Source of the DNA: Streptomyces sulphureus DSM 40104
GTDB lineage: Bacteria; Actinomycetota; Actinomycetes; Streptomycetales; Streptomycetaceae
Reading direction: 5' to 3'
DNA: 64,000 bases
Assembly (NCBI RefSeq): GCF_000381025.1
Contig: NZ_KB905813.1
Coordinates: forward strand, 124,001 to 188,000
Within the stretch, counting starts at the first letter, position 1; each line of letters opens with the position of its first letter. The position numbers and the translations under genes were made by a program. This document shows, piece after piece, positions 35,899 through 43,800 of this stretch. The notes under the pieces were generated by a model. It searched no databases, was not told the DNA's origin, and was given only the letters and a program-made list of their open reading frames with translations.

Positions 35899-36975
35899 AT
35901 GCCGGAACCGCTGTATGTGCCCGTACTGCCGCTGAAGCCGCACGCGGCCCGTACGTTCGCCGGGCTGCCCCCGGCCGAGCGCCGGTACGCGGCACCGCTG
36001 TGGACGCTGCCCCCGCACGAGCAGAGGCCGTTGCAGCGCGTGCCCGAATCAGCGCTCCGCGACGTCGCCCGCTCCCGGCGCTTCACCCCGGGAGCCTGGC
36101 TGGACGTCCCCTACCTTGGGGACTGCACGGAGGCCGTCACCAGCAGGCTGCACGAGCTGTGGACGGTCGGCTCCCTGACACCCGTCACCGCGCCAGACCG
36201 TCCCCTGAGGCTGCACGACCTCGCGGTGACGAGCGCCGTCTCACCGTGCGGCGGGGAGCGCCTCGGCATCCGCGTCGCGCTGCCCGGCCGTTGGGACGAG
36301 ACGCGGGCACGGGAGGTCGGCACCCTGCTCGCCGCCCTCGCGCGCTCCACCGCCGCCGGTGACCTTCCCGTGGCGGTGGATCTGCTGCTGGACCTCGACA
36401 CGGTGCTGGACGACCGACCGGACGCGGGCAAGCAGGCCCTGCTCGCGCTGGACGCGCTCGTCCCCCTCGCACCGTGGCGGCACATAGCCGTCCTCTCCGG
36501 CGCCTCGCCCAAACAGGCCCTCCGTGAACTGCCCCTGGACGCGTACGACTACGCGCCCCGACACGACTGGGCCCTGTGGCACGAGATACGCGATGCCGCC
36601 CGCGAGTACGGCCCGCGTGTGCGCTACGGCGACTACGGAGCCCTCCCGGCCGAAGACCTGCGACTGGTGCAGAAGGAAAACGACCGCAACCGTGGCGGGC
36701 CGACGTGGGGTGCGATCCGCTACACGACAGAGACCGACTTCCGCTTCGCCAAGTTCCGCTCGTGCGGCGAGGGCCGCCACGATTCCATCCGTGCCGCCGC
36801 CCGCCGCCTTCTCGCTGACGCCGACTACCGGGGGAGGGACGACGGCTGGAGTGACGAGTGGCTGACGGACTGCGCGCACGGCGCCGGGAGCATCGGAGTC
36901 GGCAACGCGACGACGTGGAACCAGGTCAGCAACCATCAGCACTTCACTCACGTCATCCGCGCCCTGCGACGCTGA
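35899..36975 (+). CDS. Beta family protein
   Basis: A 358-residue protein resembling the beta protein family, named from mobile genetic elements. Segments in line with the family are the N-terminal LYVPVLPLKPHAARTF (about 4-19), the middle VAVDLLLDLDTVLDD and the C-terminal SIGVGNATTWNQVSNHQHFT (about 331-350). No membrane segment or known catalytic motif is seen. ATG at 35899 follows GGGGGAGGGG. Its 3' end overlaps the convergent ATPase gene by 28 bp. A family member in P4-like phage satellites is part of the gop-beta-cII anti-phage cassette, so a defence-related role is possible. Confidence 0.75.
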   Translation: MPEPLYVPVLPLKPHAARTFAGLPPAERRYAAPLWTLPPHEQRPLQRVPESALRDVARSRRFTPGAWLDVPYLGDCTEAVTSRLHELWTVGSLTPVTAPDRPLRLHDLAVTSAVSPCGGERLGIRVALPGRWDETRAREVGTLLAALARSTAAGDLPVAVDLLLDLDTVLDDRPDAGKQALLALDALVPLAPWRHIAVLSGASPKQALRELPLDAYDYAPRHDWALWHEIRDAAREYGPRVRYGDYGALPAEDLRLVQKENDRNRGGPTWGAIRYTTETDFRFAKFRSCGEGRHDSIRAAARRLLADADYRGRDDGWSDEWLTDCAHGAGSIGVGNATTWNQVSNHQHFTHVIRALRR

Positions 36976-37451
36976 GCGACGCGGAACTCGGCCCACACCG
37001 TCTTCACGATCGCGTCGCGCTGCCTCACGCCCCAGCGGTCGGCGAGGGCGTCGAGGAGAAGCAGCCCGTAGCCGGACTCGGCGGGCGGGTCGGTGCCGTC
37101 CTGCTCGGGGCGGGTCTGCTGCGGCAGCGGCCGGTCCGCGCAGGCGTCGCTCACCTCGACCCGGAGGGTGTCGGCTCCGGCTCCGGCCTCCCAGGTGAGC
37201 CGCAGCCGGAAGTCCCGGCCGATGTTGCCGCAGTGCCGCACGACGTTCGAGGCCAGCTCGGCGACGAGCAGCGCGGCCGTCTCCGAGGCGTCGCTGCCGT
37301 ACGGAATCCCCCAGTCGTCCAACTGCTGCACGGCCAGTCGCCGGGCCAGTCGCGCACCCCGGCGGGTGGAGGAGAGCTGGAGGGAGAACTCCGGCAACTC
37401 GGAGCCGTGTTGAGTGGTGGCGGGCTGAGCAGCCTCAATTTCTGTATTCAC
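36948..37451 (-). CDS. RsbW/anti-sigma-type ATP-binding protein (HATPase)
   Basis: A 167-residue GHKL-fold protein with the N box LLVAELASNVVRHCG (about 62-76), a DxG-equivalent region VEVSDACADRPLP and GYGLLLLDALADRWG near 130. Streptomyces have many such small ATPases next to WhiJ-like HTH and DUF397 genes, as here. It is divergent from the HTH gene across 133 bp and overlaps the beta-family gene tail-to-tail. Probable regulator of development or secondary metabolism rather than a defence effector. The GTG start has only a weak ribosome site. Confidence 0.85.
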   Translation of the reverse strand: MNTEIEAAQPATTQHGSELPEFSLQLSSTRRGARLARRLAVQQLDDWGIPYGSDASETAALLVAELASNVVRHCGNIGRDFRLRLTWEAGAGADTLRVEVSDACADRPLPQQTRPEQDGTDPPAESGYGLLLLDALADRWGVRQRDAIVKTVWAEFRVAQRRRARMT

Positions 37452-37584
37452 AGGGTGATGATCCCGTCACCCAACTATCGTTCCCCAGGTCGGCCTATGG
37501 TGCGCGAACAGTTGGTACGGGCGAATGCCACCGCTGTACGGGCCGCGACCGTAACCGCACGGAGCGAGCGATGAGGTGGGCGCG

Positions 37585-38450
37585 ATGACCAAGCGCCGAG
37601 AACTTGAACAGCAGCCTGGGACCGCCGGTCGGCGCAACGACAACAGGCCGGGCGTATGGGTGGCCTACGGGAAGCTGCTGAAGCTTCTGCGGAAGAAGGC
37701 CGGAGTGACCCAGGAACAGCTCGCGGAGGCTGTGGGCTACTCCCTGGAGCAGACCGCCTCCATCGAGCAGGGCCGCCGCCCCGCGAAAGCCGCCTTCACC
37801 GAGGCCGCCGAACGCTACCTCGACGCGGGCGGCGTCCTGGAGGCGGTGCAGGAAGAGGTCGATTTCGCGAAGCTCCCGGCGTTCTTCCGCGACTTCGCCG
37901 TCCTGGAGCTCGACGCCGTCAGTCACAACTCCTACGAGCCGCTGCTGGTGCCGGGGCTGCTGCAGACGGAGGCGTACGCGCGGGCGTTGTTCGAAGGCCA
38001 TTGCCCCAAGATGTCGGAGAGCTTGATCGAGCAGAATGTCGACGCTCGACTGGGCAGGCAGAAGCTGCTCACCAAAACACCCAACGTTGAGTTCTCCTTC
38101 GTCGTTGGGGAGTCAGCGTTGCGCAACCCGATCGGTGGCGGCGAGGTGATGCGGGAGCAGATGCGTCACTTGCTGAAGCTGCGGGCGACGGGGAACGTGG
38201 AAGTGCAGGTCGCTCCGAGCCTTGCGGGCTACCACACGGGGCTCGGGGGTCCGTTCGTATTGCTGGAGACGGCCGAGCAGCATCGTCGCTTCGCTTACAT
38301 CGAGTCACAGGACCTGGGCAACGTCGTCAGCGACCCAACATGGGTAAGCACGCTTGACCTGCGCTATGCAAGCTGCGTTCGAAAGCGCTGCACATCGACG
38401 AATCGGCAGCGTTCATCGAGCGGTTGTTGGAGGAACACGATGACCACTGA
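37585..38450 (+). pseudogene. WhiJ-like XRE HTH / DUF5753 regulator with a C-terminal frameshift
   Basis: The N-terminal Xre-type HTH (KLLKLLRKKAGVTQEQLAEA, then GYSLEQTASIEQGRR) is followed by DUF5753 (FRDFAVLELDAVSHNSYEPL, VPGLLQTEAYARALF). It is normal until about codon 263. One base then appears to be missing at 38371-38373 (AGCTGCG where AGCCTGCG is expected). The family's normal tail, LRSKALHIDESAAFIERLLE, continues in the next frame to a TGA at 38448-38450. In the shifted frame the ORF instead runs into the DUF397 gene and fuses with it, ending at 38652. ATG at 37585 follows GAGGTG. This is a real mutation or an assembly error. Confidence 0.8.
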
Positions 38451-38652
38451 GCAGCAGACCAACGTCGAGCTTCCGCTGGCGTGGTTCAAGAGCAGCTACA
38501 GCGGATCGGGGGGCGGCAACTGCGTTGAGGTGGCTCGTGCAGCCGTGGGTGTATGTGTTCGTGACTCCAAGGTGGTGGAGGGGCCGCAGCTTGCGATCTC
38601 CAGCTCCGGTTGGACCGGGTTCATCGAGCAGTTGACGAGGGAGATTCGATGA
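38440..38652 (+). CDS. DUF397 domain small protein
   Basis: A 70-residue protein with the DUF397 core LAWFKSSYSGSGGGNCVEVA and VCVRDSK, ending in WTGFIEQLTREIR. It overlaps the true end of the HTH gene (ATG within the last codons), the usual arrangement for WhiJ-type regulator/partner pairs. GGAGGAA lies about 5 nt upstream. DUF397 partners are thought to modulate their HTH neighbours; this one's regulator may be frameshifted. Confidence 0.85.
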   Translation: MTTEQQTNVELPLAWFKSSYSGSGGGNCVEVARAAVGVCVRDSKVVEGPQLAISSSGWTGFIEQLTREIR

Positions 38653-38852
38653 TTACTCGCGAGCAGACCACCGCCGACCTGTCGCTGGCGTGGTTCAAGA
38701 GCACCTACAGCGGGGACGGCGGCGGCAACTGCGTTGAGGTGGCTCAGACGAACGCCGCCGTGCACGTCAGGGACTCCAAGGCGGAGAACGGTCCTCGGCT
38801 CGCCGTGGCCCGCTCCGAGTGGGCCACGTTCGTCGCGTCGCTGGCACGCTGA
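38649..38852 (+). CDS. DUF397 domain small protein, second copy
   Basis: A 67-residue paralogue of the preceding gene: LAWFKSTYSGDGGGNCVEVA, VHVRDSKAENGPRLAV and WATFVASLAR. The ATG overlaps the stop of the first copy (ATGA). The near-identical central block suggests tandem duplication followed by divergence. Confidence 0.85.
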   Translation: MITREQTTADLSLAWFKSTYSGDGGGNCVEVAQTNAAVHVRDSKAENGPRLAVARSEWATFVASLAR

Positions 38853-38865
38853 ACTCTGTCAGTTC

Positions 38866-38907
38866 GGGGTCCCCCGCTGCCGGTGAGCGAGCGGCAGGGG
38901 ACCCTCG
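38866..38907. terminator. Imperfect hairpin between convergent genes
   Basis: GGGTCCCCCGCTGCCG and CGGCAGGGGACCC can pair with a small bulge around a 9-base loop. It lies between the DUF397 gene and the end of the DUF4276-like gene. Confidence 0.5.
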
Positions 38908-38915
38908 AACACTGG

Positions 38916-39569
38916 TCAACGCCAGGTCTGCAACTCGTCCACGAAATCAGTGAAGGAGCGGTTCGAACCGCTCAGGCTGCCGGTGACGTACCCATGCTTG
39001 ACCGCCTTCTCCATGATTTCCGGCGCATCGGTCTCGCTGTACTTCTGGCCGCCCAGGACGCGTTCGAGATACTTCTTCGGGTCCTTCTCCAGGCCGCAGT
39101 CCCGCCTGTGGTCCTTCTCCGGTATCACCCACTTCGCCCTGAACTTGGTGAATGCTTTCGGGAAGAGGAGAAGCCACGCTTCCATCTCCACGGCGGCCAG
39201 AGCCAGAGCTGACTGGCAGGTGAAGGCTCTCCTCAGCTCCGCTGCGATGGTTTCGCGGTCCTTCGTGTACTTGTCGTCGGTGACGCGATCGAGGTCCACG
39301 TGCAGGGCGACACCGACCAGGGCGGCGTTCTTCAACTTCGCCTGGCTCTGCGCGAGGCGCCGTAATTCGTAGACGCGGGGCGTGAGCTGAGTGGTCGCCT
39401 GCGACAGCTTGATGGGCTTCTTGATCTCTACGAAGTCAGGGCAACGGCCGGGATGCAGGGCGGGGATCAGGTGCCGTAACACCTGCCTGTCGTAGCGGCT
39501 TTCCCCGGCGAGCGCGATCACCTTCTTGCCTGCCTTGCCGCTCTTCGCGTGCGGGGGTCGAGGCGTCAC
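38916..39569 (-). CDS. DUF4276-like (Toprim-type) protein, partner of an SMC/OLD-like ATPase
   Basis: A 217-residue protein. An early acidic motif AGESRYDRQ (E23, D27), the strand VALHVDLDRVTDD and a later VEMEAWLLLFP are the pattern I associate with DUF4276, whose members resemble Toprim nucleases. The GTG start overlaps the stop of the ATPase gene, so they are made together, as in ATPase/Toprim effector pairs such as OLD or PARIS. It is last in a four-gene operon beginning with the SNF2 helicase. The nuclease role is inferred; the family call is fairly good. Confidence 0.72.
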   Translation of the reverse strand: MTPRPPHAKSGKAGKKVIALAGESRYDRQVLRHLIPALHPGRCPDFVEIKKPIKLSQATTQLTPRVYELRRLAQSQAKLKNAALVGVALHVDLDRVTDDKYTKDRETIAAELRRAFTCQSALALAAVEMEAWLLLFPKAFTKFRAKWVIPEKDHRRDCGLEKDPKKYLERVLGGQKYSETDAPEIMEKAVKHGYVTGSLSGSNRSFTDFVDELQTWR

Positions 39570-40765
39570 AAGTCCCCTCCCAGGCTTCCCGAGAACCAGA
39601 GATCGCCAGGGGGCAGCCCCTCCGAGGCCTCGATGATCTCGTGAATCGTCTCGGTGTCGATCGCGGGCACGCGGGAGCTACCGTCCTCGCTTCGTTCGCA
39701 GATCACGATCTCCTCCGGAGTCATCTGGTTGACGAAAACCGGGGAGTGCGTCGTGACGAGGAACTGCGTGCGGTCGCTCGCTTCGCGGATGCGGTGAGCG
39801 AGGAGCTCCAGTCCGTGCGGGTGGATGCCGTGGTCGATCTCCTCGATGCACGTCAGCGCGGGCGGGTGAGGATCGTGGAAGAGCGCCAGCAGGCTGAGCA
39901 ACCGCACTGTTCCGAACGAGGCATCCTTGAGCGAGGTGAGCCCGCGCAGGCCGCGTTCCTTGAGGGAGATCTTCACCCTGTCCACGGAGGAGGGCCGGAC
40001 CACGATGTCCTCGATCTGAGGAATGATGGTCCGCACGTCCTTCAGCAGGGACTCCCAAGCATCCTCGTCGCGCTGCAGTTCGTTGAGGAAATCGGCGAGG
40101 TTCGCGGCGTCGTCGTCGAGCCGGACCCCGAGAAAGCCGATGGGGGAGTCACGGCGTGCTGCCCGCACATCCACGTCGAAGGTGCGGACGGACGAGAGGG
40201 AGTCCACGAAGTCGCGGACAGCCTTCTTGCTGGGGCAGTCGGGGAGGCCGGGCAGCCGGGAGTGCAGCCCCGTCTCGTACCTGCCGACGCGCAGCGGTTC
40301 TACGGGGCGCTCTCCTGGTCCGGAGAAGTGCAACCCCTCCTGAGAGAGCTGCACTGTTGACGGTTCCTCCGCCTCGGCGCGCTGCTCGAAGAACTCCCGA
40401 CGGGACAGACCGTACTCGCCGTCCGCCGTGAGGCGGTTGAGCAGCGTCAGCGAGTACTGATCAGGCGTCGACGGAGAGGCATGGTCGGTCCAGACGCCCT
40501 CAATGCCTACGCGGAGCGTCGCCCGCCGACGCCTCCCCCCACGGAAGGCCAACTCCTCGAACCCGCCACTATCACTGACGGCCCGCTCGACGCCGTCCCG
40601 GCTCACCGTGGCGAGGAAGTCGAACATGTGCAGCACGTTCGACTTGCCCACGGCGTTGGGGCCGACCAGAACATTCAGCGGCCCGAGCGGAAGACTTATA
40701 CGCGTCAACGTACGGAAGTTCTCCACGCTGAGCTTTAAGAAACGACAGGTCAATGGGCTGGCCAA
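39566..40765 (-). CDS. AAA_21 / SMC-OLD-like ATPase
   Basis: A 399-residue ABC-type (RecF/SMC-like) ATPase without a long coiled coil. It begins LKLSVENFRTLTRISLPLG with Walker A GPNAVGKS (35-42). The signature-like SFGTVRLLSLLALFHDP is followed by Walker B ALTCIEEIDHGIHPH and FLVTTHSPVFVNQM. There is no fused Toprim; that activity is probably supplied by the overlapping DUF4276-like gene. The start is a TTG with no clear ribosome site, so coupling to the methylase 36 bp upstream is likely and the exact start is uncertain. Confidence 0.87.
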   Translation of the reverse strand: MASPLTCRFLKLSVENFRTLTRISLPLGPLNVLVGPNAVGKSNVLHMFDFLATVSRDGVERAVSDSGGFEELAFRGGRRRRATLRVGIEGVWTDHASPSTPDQYSLTLLNRLTADGEYGLSRREFFEQRAEAEEPSTVQLSQEGLHFSGPGERPVEPLRVGRYETGLHSRLPGLPDCPSKKAVRDFVDSLSSVRTFDVDVRAARRDSPIGFLGVRLDDDAANLADFLNELQRDEDAWESLLKDVRTIIPQIEDIVVRPSSVDRVKISLKERGLRGLTSLKDASFGTVRLLSLLALFHDPHPPALTCIEEIDHGIHPHGLELLAHRIREASDRTQFLVTTHSPVFVNQMTPEEIVICERSEDGSSRVPAIDTETIHEIIEASEGLPPGDLWFSGSLGGDL

Positions 40766-40801
40766 TCGATGAGGCGGTGGACAGTGACGTGCGGTGGTGC
40801 G

Positions 40802-43800
40802 TTACGCGGACGCGGCGTCCGCCGCGTTCGCTGGGTCGGGCGGCGACCAACGGCCGGCGGCGATCTCCGCATCCAGCCGCGCTTGGAAATGCGCATGCGC
40901 CCCCCGCATCTCGGCCTCCCGGTCCGCCTTGTAGAACGGCGCCTCATATCCCTCAGGCGGCGGCGTGGTGGCCGGAGCTTCGAGGTGAGCGAGCAGCGCC
41001 GGGTACGTTTCCTTGGTTTGCCCGAAGCCGTAGGTGTTGTGATTGCGCGCGATCTTGCGCCCGTTGGCGTCGAAGTACATCTCCGCCTCGTAGTCGGAGA
41101 GCACGGGGTAGCGGGACTTGTAGATCGCCACAAGCTGCTCAGCGGTGATTCCGAGCCACACAGACACGAGGGCATCCAACTCCACGAGCGCGGCCCGCCG
41201 CTCGTACTCGGTCCGGAGGGGGGTGTCGTACTCCCATGTCGGTGCGAGATGTGCGGCGAGCGGCTTCAGATTCGGCCATCCGTCATACGCCCAGTCCTCG
41301 TACCCGGGCCAGGTTGCGTTGTACAGCTCTTCCCAAAGGGGGGCGTAGGCGTTGGTGAGGGCATTGAGGCGAAGTGTGCGGAGAAGTAGGGGAGAAGCGA
41401 GGCTGTGCCCCTCGGAGGGACTGGGCATGCTTTTCGCATCAGACGACAGTAGATTCGCCCTACCGGTAATGCGCAGGAAATAATCGAGTGGGAGCGAGGA
41501 CCAGAAACCGACATTGAGAGTTGTCTGCAAGTTATTACTCAGCACCAGAGAAACGACAGAGTCCATGTGTGCTGGGCCAGGGGGAACGAGCGTGGCGAAT
41601 AGGCTTCGTTCCGTATCGAAAGCAATCATCCTGCGCCAGGCCATGCGAAAATACTCGGTGTGGGAGTGATCGTTCCATACATCTTGGAATGCCAAGTATT
41701 TTTCCCAGCTGGAGGCGCGTACATAATTTGTGCCGGGGATGGCGTCCGCGGGGAGATTCACCAGGTCGAATGTGGACCAGTCTCGGTTGGTCCGGCAGGG
41801 ATTATTTGGCTGCTTACTGAAGGCCGAAGAAACGCCAAGGTGTGGACCTTGAAGAATTACCTCTTTGATGTCTTTCGGGGAAGAGGTTTGCCACTTGTAG
41901 ATGCCCGCATTTTTGGTTGCCTGATTTTCGAACATTCCCACAGTGATGTGCGGTTTAAGTGAGCCCAGTCGCTGGTGTGCGCCTGATAGGGACTCGATGG
42001 CCGCCTCTTCCTCGGCGGTGACCGGATATAGAAGCGGCGCTTGTTGGTCAGGGGTGTCGGATTCTCCGGTGAGGTGGTTCCATGCTGTGAGGCGCTGACT
42101 GTTTACGACAGTGATGCGGGACCTATGAGGTCGAAGATCCCAGCTGCCATGATGTTTGATTCCCGGAGGTGGCCCTCCTCCGTCGTGGTACATCGAGTCG
42201 ATCAAGATAGTTGGGTCGAACAGCCAGCTGATATGCGTGAAAGAGACCTCGGATGGGCATCCGTAGATGCTGAGGCTGAACTCAGTGTTTACATGCACAT
42301 CAGGAAAAATTCTGGTCCGGTTGTGGAAATGCGCATGGGTCCGAAGATGTCTATATGCCGCTTCGCGCAGTGGTCCTTCTTTTCTTCCGGCGAAGTGGGT
42401 ATTGGGATGGATTAGTCCTGTGTTGCCATTGTGCTGTGAGTGCAACCATGTTTGACACATGAAGGCTCGATAGAGATCCGGACGAGTGCCGCTGATCAAT
42501 GGATAGGTGCTTCCAGAACCCAAGAAAGACGCCTTACCGGCAACGCCTGCAGCCTCAGACAGATAGAAGTCACTACTCGGCGGTTCTCCCAGCGCCTCTT
42601 CCTTGCGAAACCGCCACTCTGTGATACTCGGTTTGCTCTCCAGGGCAAACCACGGCTCCAACTCAGCCAGGACCATATCCTCCTGCCAATCCGGCCGCAC
42701 CCAAGGCGGATTCCCCACCTGCAAGTCGTACCCACCCCGGGCGAAGACCTGGCCGTACTCCAGCTCCCAGTGGAAGAAGCCCTGCCGGTCGGCGACGTCT
42801 CGCACAACGGACATCCAGGGATACCGCGCCTCCAGCCAGTGTGCGGGGTCCATGCCCATCAGGTCGGGCAACTGGTCTTCGTAGGGCGTCAGTTCTTCCA
42901 GGGTTTCGAACTCGGAGACCAGGGAATCCTCCGGCACGTCCTGCGTGCCCAGCAGGGACTCGGCGAAGTCCAGCCAGGAGTCTAGGTTCGCCAACGACGT
43001 CACCGTGCGGCGTTCGCGGATGGCCTCCTTGCGGCGGCCTGTCCGCTTCCGTTCCAGGGACTCGCGCGTCAGCGCCATCTGCTGTGGCTGGGCACCCAGA
43101 TCGAGGCCGGGGAGGGCGTCCGACTCCCACATCATGAGGACGCCGTCCGGGGCCGCAGCGTCCTCGCCGTCCTCACCATCCGCCTCGTCCGAGTCCGCAC
43201 CAGAATCGGTGGCAGCCTCCAGGATGCCGCTCACCAGCACAGCCGCCGACTGCTCGGCGGCTTCGCCGCTCGCCGCCCCGCGCGTGTACCGCTCGTCCTT
43301 CCCGTTCAGCAGCCCGGCCTCCTGCACCGGCCAGAACCACAGCGCGCACCAGGCGTCCATCAGGGTCTTCAGCCGCCAGTACGGGGTGTCAACCGCCTCA
43401 AGGTCGGCCACCACCTCGTCCCGCTGGACGGCCTCCTGTGGGCGGCGCAGCCAGCCGTCCTCCGCGCCCCACACATCGATCCGGCGCGAGATGTCGCGCT
43501 CCGAGATCTCCAGGCGGCGCACCACCAGCCCCCACAGGTACTCGGCCCGTCGGGCCAGGCCCTGCAAACGGGCGGTCTGCTTCGCACTCGGCGATTTGGT
43601 GATGGCCCGGCGCCAAGCCGCCAGCGCTTTCGCCTGTTCCGGGGCGAGGGACTTGGCCTCCTTCTCGGCGGCGACGGCGCCCCACTCCTTCGCCGGGAGC
43701 AGGAAGTGGTGGACGGCGCCGGTCGGGAGCGTCTCGCCGGCCTGCGCGTCGGCGAGCGGGAAGCGCTCCGGCGTGGTGCCGAGCCAGCCGCCCTTCTTGA

